Assembly: GCA_001630475.1 (NCBI GenBank) | Contig: KV419395.1 | Location: 62,001 to 126,000, forward strand | Length of the DNA stretch: 64,000 bases | Direction: 5' to 3' | Source of the DNA: Sistotremastrum niveocremeum HHB9708 | Taxonomy: Eukaryota; Basidiomycota; Agaricomycetes; Sistotremastrales; Sistotremastraceae | In this document: one piece after another, positions 25,601-37,048 of the stretch | How the letters are laid out: every line of letters starts with the position of its first letter | Position numbering within the stretch: position 1 is the stretch's first letter | Notes under the pieces: model-generated | Told to the model about the DNA's origin: nothing | Databases searched by the model: none | Seen by the model: the letters and a program-made list of their open reading frames with translations, nothing else | Program-made: the position numbers and the translations under genes

Positions 25601-28300
25601 ACAACCTTCTCGAGCTATATTGAACGCGTAAGCCTTTTCGTCTCGCAGCTTGCGCAATTCCAGATTGAAGTGAGTCAGGGCACGAGTTATCAGAGTGTAA
25701 ATGATTAACTCGAATTCAAGTATCATTTCAGTAGCCCATGTGTTAAGGAATATTCGACAGGACTGGAGCCAACTGCGCTTGACCCATGACCCACGTCGAA
25801 TGGACACATGCACCCAATCCTTTCAATATGTGGCCGAGACCCTGAATCTCTCTGCGGTGCAACCACTAGTGACAACTGAATTTTGTTGACGCAACGCTCA
25901 ACTCACCCGACAACACATAGGCACCACGGCCCTCCTCGTGCTCGAAGAACCGACTCTTTCAGGGCAAATCTTGAGGAAAAACTCTGTGCGCTTGGAATCC
26001 GTCAAGGAACCATGGACCTAGGACTTCACGAGCGACTGGACACCTCGGAACGATTGGAATACCATGTGACGTTGACGCTCTCACTCTTCCTACTTTGCAA
26101 CCAGACCCTCATGATCGTCGTGAAGTTCGGAATCTCAGCGTCTACACCAGAGGTTCTTCAAAATTTCGAGTGCCTAACCCTCAAAGACCCTGAGAGCACC
26201 TCTGAGAATTTGAGAAGTCAGCCAGACGCTGGACATTGCTTTACAGCCTGAGCTCTCAAGCTCTCACAAACAACTGAATCCGACCGAATATACCACATCT
26301 AGCTCTGTTTATCTCCAGGACCTGGCAGAAGTTCTGACACACGTATCATCTGACCATTGTCTGGACTCCAAAATACCCAAGTTGTCCTTCGCAATTCAAC
26401 CTTTCAGGTACAGTAAATAACAAACACCCGTTCATCCGCGTGCTCAGAACCTATCGAAACCTATCGACACCTATCAACATCTCTAGAATCCCGCAACTCA
26501 ATCGACCGGACGGACACCTTCGGAACACAACACACACTCCATCCGATCCACTCCGACCCTCCAATCCCAACTCCCACCCAGTCCTTTCCACTTCAATTCG
26601 AGGCCCAGAACGAGACCCAATTTCAATGCCACGAGCCGAAATCAAATATCCTGCTGGCGAGATAAGTGATTTCACCTCGGTGCGTCTTCATATCCGTTCG
26701 CTTCGTACCTTATCAAGTACCTTACAGTGCTTAGATGTGCCTGGATCGACAGCGCCACACCGTCCTCCGGACCTTACCGACCTTACCGACGCAATCGTAG
26801 GCTCGACGGGACCAATCGCATCGATACTTTCCGTTCATAACTAATATCATCCAAGTTTCGGGATTTCAAGGTCGAATATCTTTGGCTTGCGGCTTTGTGG
26901 CGCATGCGACTTAATCGGGAACAAGACCACCAAATTCACGATGTTGGAACACTTCCAACCTCATGTTTGACTGTCGACGTATTCTTCCCTTCATCCCCTA
27001 TATCGCCACTATTTGTTCGAATACGTTGGCGATGTGGCTGGCAAACACTGGCGTTTTCGGCCCCGGGAAGACCGATCGGTGGTACGGTTGGCGATATAGC
27101 ACTTCTTTGCACAACCGACAACGCCTGTGTGGCGGTGCATGACTTAATCAGGATCTGGATCTCGGTAGGGTACGTCAAACACGAAGATGTGTTAAATCAC
27201 GATCTCGGACGAAATCATGAGTATCACTTCGACCATCTAAGCCGACTAGCCAATCAACTTGCATACTGGAATACCCAATCATCATCCGCCGTCCATTCTC
27301 CACTCACTCTCAACGGCGATTGTGTTACCATATCGATCTCAGGATGTGACAACTCTCCAGTCATGGAGTCATGGATACAACCCAACAAATCGTTGACGCA
27401 ATTTGCTCTCTATTTACTCTAACTATCACTGAGGGACGGTCCAAAGATTCCCTGCGAGAGATAGGCAATCCAACGGCTATTACCCCAACCCTCACCCGCA
27501 ATGCCCAGCATCCATCCCTCCCTGACACGGTGCACGGGTATACTGCCCCGTCCGCCAGCCTGCCAAGCACCCTGAGTCCCGAATCCTGACCCAAAATAGG
27601 ATCTCAATCCAAGCCTCCGCCATCGCCTTCGCAGTAGTCTAAGGCCATGAATCTAGAATCTAATCTCCCGTAGTAGCCTGCCAAGTTCGACCGAATCTCA
27701 TGACGCTCGCCGTACTGCCATTCTCCCGAGTTAGCATTGGTACAATACTAGTATAACGTAAATGTGCCCCTTCACCAATAGGAGTCCATTCAGGAGTCAG
27801 AATTCGTCAAACTCCAAATTGTACAGCTTCGCGTTCCAGCTAGCTCTTCAGCCTCACTCAGGCCCAGGCACCATTCAAATCTTCAGAGTCACAAAGACCA
27901 GTGCACGCACTCGCAAGTATTAGAAAGATATCGAAGTTTATTCACTGTTTTTAGTACTTTGTGATTTTCCTATCAAGCTACTTACTATACTATTGATGAT
28001 TCGTATGTCTAAGATTCTACAAGTAATACTTTCGATTGTAATGTAAGAGAAGATTAAGCCTCTCTTGGAGGCTGCGTATGAAGAATTAATGATTTCGAAG
28101 AAGTGACGAGTTGATGTCGTCCGAATGAGAATTGGGATGAGAATGGGATGAAGGCGATTGAAGGCGATGAGGTGAGGGAAGGTGTGATGCAAGGGTCCAT
28201 GATGGTGGATATCGAGAATGCAGTGGTGGTATCGAATGTCGACTTTTAGTCGAATGCAAGAAACGGTCCGGAGAAACGTGAATGCCAATGAATGCGCTGC
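22641..28300. other. Gene-poor region of about 5.7 kb
   Basis: No frame here resembles a known protein or shows a convincing exon chain. The longest is 175 codons at 26895-27422 on the plus strand, with no recognisable domain. Part of the region (about 25.9-27.6 kb) has strong C-over-G strand skew and short direct repeats such as CCTATCGA(A/C)A near 26450-26475 and CCGACCTTA near 26770. No terminal repeats, transposase or reverse transcriptase were seen. It may be regulatory DNA, an unrecognised non-coding RNA locus or very old decayed sequence. Confidence 0.4.
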
Positions 28301-29698
28301 TCATAGAGCAACCGAACTCCTCATCCTCCTCATCTCCCTTCTTCCACCCCTCGACTCCGACGCGAATCCAGGTCCACGAGGAGTCTTCAATCTCACAGTC
28401 CACTCGATCTCATTATAAGGCGGTGGCATCTCCCCATCGTTCACTCCGTCTTCTTTGATGACGGGGACGACACCGTGGATGTTAAGACCGTTGTACATGG
28501 TATCGTATTGAGGGAGTGCGGTGAATGATGATGGTGGAGTGGGGAGAGCACGGAATGCGGGTGGAGGAGATAATTGGACGTGTGAGTGTGAGTGATATTG
28601 GGACGTGGATGAGGATTGGGAGAGTGTCATTGATGAGCGGGATGTTTGAGAACGAGGAGCGGAGATCGCTTCGCTGGGAGAGATCTCGACTGGGCTCATC
28701 GACTGAGGGATGTCAATTGGGAGAGGAGGCAGATCAGTCCTAAGACTGGGAGTGTATGATGATATCGAAGGAGCAGCGCTGGCAGTTGACACGGGTGAAT
28801 AAGGAGATGAGGCGAATGATGATGATCGGATGCCGGTGTATGATGAGGTACATCTCCTCAAGGGAGGTGTAGGATGGCATAGGACGGGAGCGGTGGCTCG
28901 CGGTCGCTGAGTGTAGTTCGATCGAGTGGATGCGATGGAAGGAGTGTACGAAGCGTATCCTCCGGGTGATCGATACCACGAATCTTCACTCCTGGGATTG
29001 GCAGAGATAGGCGTAACGGGGCTCTCAGTCGATGATACAGGACTGGATGATCCCATATGTCTCCACTCGTCCTTTGAAGTGACGAGCAAAAGACAAGTGA
29101 CGATGAGGTGCTCGAGTAGAGTCTGGTCCACGCCGACGTACTTGTTGTCGAGTGACATCCCGGGGAGTGATGATGCATAGATCTTCAATTTTGATGAAGA
29201 GGTGAGGTTCGCAGGCTCGTAATGTGCGATTGGAGATGACATGCCATGGAAGGTGCACTCGTAGACACCTTGCAGACGACGCCATTTCAGTGAACGGCTC
29301 TGACCGGGTAATGCAAACTTTCTCGAGCTATTTAAAGATAAGCTGGGGTCGCAGAACTGAGATGGGTGTACGAACGGGTTGAGAACGTTTGAAGATGTTC
29401 TGAGGAACTCTGCCTCAGTGTACGACTTGTCGTTCATGTGGACAAGTACGCTTGGTTTGTCTCGTGGATAGTGCTTATTCTCATGAGGCCAAGTGACCTC
29501 TGCAACCTGCGACAGTCCATCTGCTTGACAACGATATAGTACCGTACTATGAGCCTCTGTCTCAAGAGTATAAGCAGGAGCGTTGTCGGCAGTGAGGACG
29601 GCGTCGAGGAAGGAGGGGTGGGAGAGACGAAGGGTGGTGACTGGCGGGTGGGCTGGGGGCAGACCGTGGACGTGGTTGTGGTTGAGCGTCGGCGACAT
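28301..29698 (-). CDS. DUF6593-like protein with Ser/Pro-rich tail (intronless)
   Basis: A single uninterrupted frame of 465 codons, unusual in this intron-rich window. Residues about 25-200 form a beta-rich module (AYTLETEAHSTVLYRC, VAEVTWPHENKHYPRD, RSLKWRRLQGVYECTF, YVGVDQTLLEHLIVTCLLL) resembling the DUF6593 family common in agaricomycetes. Residues about 215-465 are rich in Ser, Pro and Thr and probably disordered. There is no signal peptide or membrane span. Function is unknown; family assignment is from memory of its pattern and not certain. Confidence 0.65.
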   Translation of the reverse strand: MSPTLNHNHVHGLPPAHPPVTTLRLSHPSFLDAVLTADNAPAYTLETEAHSTVLYRCQADGLSQVAEVTWPHENKHYPRDKPSVLVHMNDKSYTEAEFLRTSSNVLNPFVHPSQFCDPSLSLNSSRKFALPGQSRSLKWRRLQGVYECTFHGMSSPIAHYEPANLTSSSKLKIYASSLPGMSLDNKYVGVDQTLLEHLIVTCLLLVTSKDEWRHMGSSSPVSSTESPVTPISANPRSEDSWYRSPGGYASYTPSIASTRSNYTQRPRATAPVLCHPTPPLRRCTSSYTGIRSSSFASSPYSPVSTASAAPSISSYTPSLRTDLPPLPIDIPQSMSPVEISPSEAISAPRSQTSRSSMTLSQSSSTSQYHSHSHVQLSPPPAFRALPTPPSSFTALPQYDTMYNGLNIHGVVPVIKEDGVNDGEMPPPYNEIEWTVRLKTPRGPGFASESRGGRREMRRMRSSVAL

Positions 29699-31822
29699 GC
29701 TGGATGTCGGGGAGGGCAGGATAGGCCATGGGAGCTGCAGGTCGTAGTTATATAAGGATGAGGTCGCGGTACGGAGGCAGTACTAGCGAGTCGATTCAGA
29801 ACGGACGCAGCAAAGTGCCAGCCCCTTGCCTAATTAGGGCATAAGCGATAAGCGACCAAGATCTCGGCCATCGTCGTTTCCGTCCGTTTCTTTCCGAAAA
29901 AGGAAGCAATTTTCGTCCTGATCTTCCTAATCGGGCACAAGACCCTCGGTGCGACCAGACTTTTCCAAGACTCCGGTGGCTGCACTTTGCTCTCTCCGTC
30001 GCCCGCAACCCACTCCATGCCCACCCCGGCATTAGTGGTAAATGCTAATACCGACTTCGGGAATTATATTCCTGGAGGCGAGTCATCACGCCGACAAGGC
30101 TGAGTCAGACAACTAAGCTCCCGAAAGCAGTAGACGCCCGAATTCGTCTCTAGTCCCGATGCGCTCCGTCCAAACTCAGGGTCGCTGCGTCCTCCGAACG
30201 GCACCGCACTCACCTGCTATATCGTTACGCAGTCCCTCTGGCACAACGCAAGCCATTCAGATAGTCGCGTGGCATGTCGGATATGATCCTCTCAATGACT
30301 TTATTCTCAGGGTCTTGGGGTTGGTGCATTCACTGTCGACTCACCCAGTGGCACCATATGACGTTCTGTTGGTGTCTGCTACCGACTCACATTGAATAGT
30401 CAGATGTACCCAGTACCACCACCCGAAGTCTCATGCTTTGGTGGTAATCACAACCTGTCTTCCAGCAGTCACGCCACTGGGGCATCGACAGACTGCTGGA
30501 AGCATACTAATATCGCTACTTTCTTTAGCCCCATCCCTTTCAGTCCAGCTAAACCCGCAGACTTCAAGTCGACCCTTGCCTTCTCATTTCTAGCCTGACA
30601 GCAGCTTCGCGAACGGTACGCCACCAGCTCGCATTTCTAATGCAACCGTCCCAAAACTAGCTCCAATAAGTGGTGCAAACCCATGACCCATCCCCTTTCT
30701 CCCCGAATTCACGATTTGGACCACAAACCAGAGAACACGACTGTGTTGAAGAATCGCCGACAAGCCGTGACAGCCTGCCCAGTCTCCTCACCCGTCATCA
30801 CCTCATATCGATCGTGGGACTTCAAAGAGTGCGAGAAAAAAAAGTATAGAATCTATATAGAGAACCACGACAACACCGTGCACTATAGATCACATATTTA
30901 AAAAGAAATCTCCGAGCCTCTCTCAACAGAATTACACTTCAAACCAAACCCGACATCACCTCAAATCAGTCTCACGACCGCAACCACCACACTCTACACA
31001 GAACATCAGTATACACTACCCTACCACCGCAACCATTCAATACACCTCGATGCCCGTACGGAATTTCTCCACAGAACCCGGAATGCCCGTCACTGCACAG
31101 CCACGCCACGGACCCACAGTGCCACTGACGTGCCGGGACTATAGATAGGATATAGCTAGCCTAGCCGCTATCTCATCTCCGAGCTAGATATCCACTGATT
31201 TTACCTATCTCATCTCCGAGGGCTTCGATCGAACTCACGTATGTCTAAAATGCAGCCGCTGATACTAGAATTGGGTTAGAACTGCGCTGGAGCGCATATA
31301 TTCCCGTCGCCACTGTATTGTATGAATATTGCTATGCATTTCCTCTTCATTGGGGGCACTCGATGTGGATTTGAACGCGAATCTGGCTGAGTTGGGCTCA
31401 GGTCGAGCACTGTATTATATTCCTTAGAATATTCCGCCGCCGCCAGTATAGCCATACTGCGTATGAACGCCTTGCTTGCACTACCATACCTTCGAAGCGA
31501 ACACGCTCACCATTCAGATCTACAGTAGATCCCCAGATGTCTCCGTAGAGCTACCCGAGCTATGCTCACAACGCGCGAAGTGTATTTCTGACAGACCGCA
31601 GAGGTTCTAGTCGTATCAGACTATTCTGACCGCAACCAAACCAGTGCAACAAACATATCCTCGTCCACGTCCGTGTACAGCGGCACAACAAATAGATTTC
31701 TTAATTCAGCAATAATCACTTTTGGTTACAGTCACAGCATACAACATTCAATTTAGTTTTTTCTTCCTCCCAAACCCATATAAACTCAGCATTTTATCAT
31801 GTCCCCATACTTTGAGGTAGTC
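29699..31822. other. Intergenic region of about 2.1 kb
   Basis: No supported gene. It holds the promoter of the DUF6593-like gene near 29.70-29.78 kb. It also has a short direct repeat, CTATCTCATCTCCGAG, at 31168-31183 and 31205-31220 (37-bp period). No tRNA or transposon features were recognised. Confidence 0.45.
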
Positions 31823-33213
31823 TTAGGCTTCCCCATCCTCTTTGGCGGCGAATTCATCTTCGTCGTCGTCTTCCTCATCTTTCTTGAGACCTGCGGCCTT
31901 GTAAGCCTCCTCGGAGGAATAATCGACCTTGTTTCCTCTGGTCGAGCGACGAGAGCCGGGAGCGAGGATCGTAGATGGGTCGATTGCCTCGAGTTCATCT
32001 TCCTCGATCTGGAAAATAACATATTAGATCAGCAACCGATCATCCAGCCATATCGAGAGTGAAGAAAATTAGTCCGAAAGGCATGAATTTGAAAAACAAG
32101 GAATAGGAATGAAGAAGAGTCAAACGAATTAGAAATTAGACTCAGCAGGGGCCCCAACCCCCACTCGCCGCTCGCGATGAGGAACGGTGCCTGACACATA
32201 GACAAGAAAATCACGATCGTGAGTGCACTCAATAGAACAGAAAGAACAGAAGGAGTAAGGCCAAGTCTCGTGTTCGCGATGCGGGGTAATAGCACGCATA
32301 TAGGCCTTAGCACATTCTTAACCCAGTCATATTCACTGCGATCTAGCCAGAGATCATGTGGCGGGATTGATAATGGGGTGCAGAGGTTGTCATCACGAAG
32401 CCATGTGTATATGTGATATTAATGAATGTGGGTTGGTGGTTGGATGGGTGTAAGAAGGGGTGAGATCGAGTCGGGCGAGATGCTCTTTTGAGACGAAACC
32501 ATGTCTCACGGTAATGAGAGGGTGGATATGGGCGGCGAAAAGGGCGGCATGGAGGAGTTCGCGAAGGGAGTTGTCAGAATAAGCAGAACGTGAGAAGAGA
32601 GAGCGATCGCTCCAGACCTCGAGGCGTTAGAACTTGGGTCTTAGCTTGCTCAGGTAATTCGCGGTAAAATACGCGAAAAATACGCGAGATGCGAAGAGAC
32701 TCTAGATCTTCAGATCTTCGACCTTCGTCGCGTAAGAAGATGAAAACCGCCCCTTCGTGGTGCGAAATCGCGCCAAACCGCCAAGTTAAAGACGAAGACC
32801 AAAGGCACACAAAAGCGGAAAGAAAAGAAACGAAAAAAGCGAAAAAAGAGGGAAAAGGTGATGAGACGCGTACCATGTCGACATCATCTTCATCTCCTTC
32901 GCCATCTTCCTCACCCTCCTCATCCTCACTGTCCTCGTCCATATCTACATCCCCTGTATGCGGCTCACTAGAGGCGACAGCTTTTCCCTTTCCTTTATCG
33001 AGACCATTCTCAACGTGTTCAGGTTGGTCAGCGCCGGCTCCAGCCTCGACTGGCGCGGCCGCAGGTGCGGTAGTTGTGCCAGTGGGTTCGCTTGCGACAG
33101 GGTGGGATCTAATGGGGAAGTAATACATTAGTATTTTTATTCATCATGTAGCTTCTGGAAAAGCCCAGAGCGGTGCGGATGAAATGAATAGCAACGTACA
33201 CTGTATCAGACAT
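31823..33213 (-). CDS. CHZ1: Histone H2A.Z-H2B chaperone Chz1
   Basis: Chz1 carries H2A.Z-H2B dimers for deposition by SWR1. The inferred protein is 144 aa. Exon 1 is 14 nt (MSDT plus part of V, 33200-33213). Exon 2 (32874-33108) holds a low-complexity N-terminus and an acidic run (DMDEDSEDEEGEEDGEG). Exon 3 (31823-32008) holds the CHZ motif region EAIDPSTILAPGSRRSTRG followed by KVDYSSEEAYKAAGLKK and an acidic C-terminus. Intron 2 would be about 865 nt, far longer than any other in the window, with a good GTACGC donor and TTTCCAG acceptor. The junction keeps phase 0. The same strand and order place it downstream of the bZIP gene. Confidence 0.82.
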
Positions 33214-33673
33214 TTTTTGTACGTGTTCGTAGAAAAGATTGCTTTTGGGTGCAAGGCTGAGACAGAGACGCGACGCGCCACATTCCCACCATCATCTCGC
33301 CATTTCACGCTTTCAGACTCCGAGGCATGCCACGCATTCAAACGTTTGTAGTCTTTTGAACCAGTCGGATTTTTACTATCACTATCTACCTATACCAATC
33401 AGTCTATAACTACGAAAGACCAGTTCCTCATTCTCACCCACTTCAATTCAGCTCCCTCAACTCACGTCCAAAGACAGAGGAGAGAACATGAAATCGAAGG
33501 GGGAGAACAAGGAGACTAAGAACTCGGAATCTAAAACCTCGGTAAAGGAAGCAGTGACAAGAAGAAAAGACCGGTCGACATAAAAAAGAGAAAGTGACCG
33601 AGAACGAAAACAATAAAGTACTGAAATACAAGAACGAAACGAAATCAATGAGTGATGATGAAGAAAGAAACGA

Positions 33674-34816
33674 TTAGAACACGGCGTTGGATCCTGTGAG
33701 CCAACTGCGCTCAATGGCCGAGTCGAAACCCAATCCCAACGTGGAAGGGATCACGTCCATCTCAGCCGGAAGTAGGTCGAGTAAGGTTCTCATCTCCTCA
33801 TCATTCGGCTCGTCCCATTTCCACATCGACTGGATATTCATGGCTTCTTCCATTCCGGTATCGATGCCGACCATGGAGGTTTGGCCGTCGAACGCATCAA
33901 GAGAAGGAAGAGAAGCCGACGACGTCGAAGCAGGTGAACCGGGGATGGGCTGGAGGATTTCCTGGAACCAAGACTCGATCTGAGCCTCTGTCTCTGTTTC
34001 TGACGGTATCTTATCAACGTTGTCCGCGACCAAATCTGTCGAATCAACTCTCCCACCCGCTGCGGGGCCACGACTGGAACACTAGTTAAAGAGTCAGTCG
34101 TGGTCGCCATCCGTGCCAGATGGCGAGTGGAATCGTTGTCCGATGACGCGGTCTTCGAACTGGGTGATGGTGATGGAGGGAGAACAACCTTTTCGGTCTT
34201 CGTGATGGTGGAGGTAGGGAGTGACGGTGATGTAGGAGTTGGCGGCGCTACCTCGGGGATCACGGACGAAGTGGGTTTGTTCTCCGAGGAAGTTGGTTGT
34301 GACAGTGCACTGAGAGCAGGGATGGCGTGTCCAGCAGCTGAAAGAGCTTTGAGGACATCCGCCCAACCTGTCTCCAGCGTCCGAATACGGTCCTTGAGTT
34401 GTTGGTTTTCTCTAATCCATTCCTGTTCGCGCGCCGAGACGGCGACAGACGACGAGCCAGGGTTGGACGACAGTGCCAGCCTCAGTTGACGATTTTCTTT
34501 CTCGAGCTCTTGCACTTTTGCCTCCAGTTGGGAGAACTGTGCTTTTCGTTTATCGCGGGAATTTTGGGCGGCGATGCGGTTACGATGAGCTCGGGCTTCC
34601 TTCTTCTCTTCGGGGCTAGCGTCAGTCCGAGGACGCTTTCGTGAGGGGCCACTGGAGGAAGAGGTAGAAGGTTTAGGTGAAAATGGGTCGGGTGAGGGAG
34701 ATGGCTGGATGATACGTAGACGTAAGCAACCCTGCTCGGTTCGAAAAGCAAACTAGAAGCCGACTGACCAAGGAGAGCGTCGATGGGTCGACTGTGCGTT
34801 GGTTTTGCTGAGTCAT
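33674..34816 (-). CDS. HAC1: bZIP transcription factor of the unfolded protein response (HAC1/CIB1/HXL1 type)
   Basis: Exon 1 (34769-34816) encodes MTQQNQRTVDPSTLSL. A 64-nt intron follows. The next frame has a basic region and leucine zipper: EARAHRNRIAAQNSRDKRKA then FSQLEAKVQELEKENRQLR, the HAC1/Cib1 signature. That frame continues past CCG CAG (34065-34060) to a stop at 33838, giving a 304-aa product. A second, acidic frame (about 34040-33674: ESWFQEILQPIPGS, MWKWDEPNDEEMRTLLDLLP) looks like the true activation domain but is shifted. Joining needs removal of 2 mod 3 nt, with no usable spliceosomal intron there. That is what Ire1-mediated HAC1 splicing would do. The predicted spliced protein is 340-352 aa. 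Confidence 0.85.
34004..34065 (-). promoter_or_regulatory. Putative Ire1 unconventional splice site/intron in HAC1 mRNA
   Basis: On the minus strand the bases CCGCAG (34065-34060) match the Ire1 cleavage motif known from HAC1/XBP1-type mRNAs and lie at a codon boundary inside a short hairpin-capable CCCGCAGCGGG. To reach the downstream acidic frame, the excised piece must be 2 mod 3 nt long. Two 3' sites that fit are TTCG/ACAG (20-nt intron, 34040-34059) and TACCG/TCAG (56-nt intron, 34004-34059). Both lengths have precedents in fungal HAC1 homologues. Which is used is not decidable here. Confidence 0.6.
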
Positions 34817-34925
34817 TCTTGTTGATGTCGTGTCAGACGATGGTGAAGACGTGTGTGAGCAAAAGAGCAACGACTTGGATGATGGACGCTTTAAGAGAAG
34901 AGGTGGGGACCGCAGGAGCTGCGTG

Positions 34926-34966
34926 CGACGTGGAACTTGACAAGAGGCGCAGTGTCGACGTGGCAC
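34926..34966. promoter_or_regulatory. Paired UPRE-like elements in the HAC1/PRMT1 divergent promoter
   Basis: CGACGTGGAAC (34926-34936) and CGACGTGGCAC (34956-34966) are spaced exactly 30 bp apart, about three helical turns. Both contain GACGTGG, the core of the bZIP/XBP1-type UPR element TGACGTGG. They lie 110-150 bp before the HAC1 start and 130-170 bp before the PRMT1 start. Binding is inferred, not shown. Confidence 0.45.
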
Positions 34967-35095
34967 CTTTTGATGGCAATCTCTCACGATTCAAGCTCCG
35001 ACATCGGACTTGGAATGCAGCGGAGATATCGGACTGACGTCTCCCTGATTCGGTAGCCGGCCAACTTTTTTCTTTCTACCTTTGTTTTGTGCAAA

Positions 35096-36589
<1,494 letters not shown>

Positions 36590-37048
36590 TTTTTGTACCC
36601 TTGCATTGCATTGTCATCGGCATTACTTTTGCATCTAATTTTCATCGGACTCCTCCACTCTTCCGTTCGCTCTATACAGGTACTAAGCTCTCTAGTTGTT
36701 TGTCTTGTCTTGTGTTTCAGAAGCTCCAGACTGTGTTACGTTCTACGTGGTTCAACAGTATACGTGTAACAATCTCATCACGCCATGTTTGCTATCCAGT
36801 ACTACTATCTCCATGCGATTCGCTTGTTGATTTCACCGCGCTTTTGTGTCTTTGTCTTTGTCTAGAATATACCGCGATGAGCCCCGAATAGCTTGAGAGC
36901 GCCGAGCTGAGGTCGGCACCGGGAGATAACCGGCTATCCGCCTTGAGTGTCGGAGGTACATCACCTCCCCCATATCCAAATTCTATGTCATCATTCCTGT
37001 CCCCATCGCACTTGCCTTCTTCGCTGTCTCCTCGACCAGACTAGCAAG
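36590..37048. other. Intergenic region PRMT1/F-box gene
   Basis: About 460 bp, T- and C-rich, holding the 3' UTR of PRMT1 and the promoter of the next gene. Small frames are unsupported. Confidence 0.45.

Noticed and set aside
26895-27422. 175-codon plus-strand frame in the gene-poor island
   Set aside because: No recognisable motif, no codon or splice pattern like neighbouring genes, and a composition that follows the local strand skew.
22641-28300. LTR or DNA transposon in the gene-poor island
   Set aside because: No long terminal direct or inverted repeats and no transposase, integrase or reverse transcriptase motifs could be found by eye.
32689-33123. 144-codon plus-strand serine/lysine-rich frame over CHZ1
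   Set aside because: It is the antisense of an acidic exon, and its low complexity follows from that.
34044-34059. Ordinary spliceosomal intron to join the two HAC1 frames
   Set aside because: The only GT..AG pair is about 21 nt, below the size range seen in this window, and would not restore the downstream frame.
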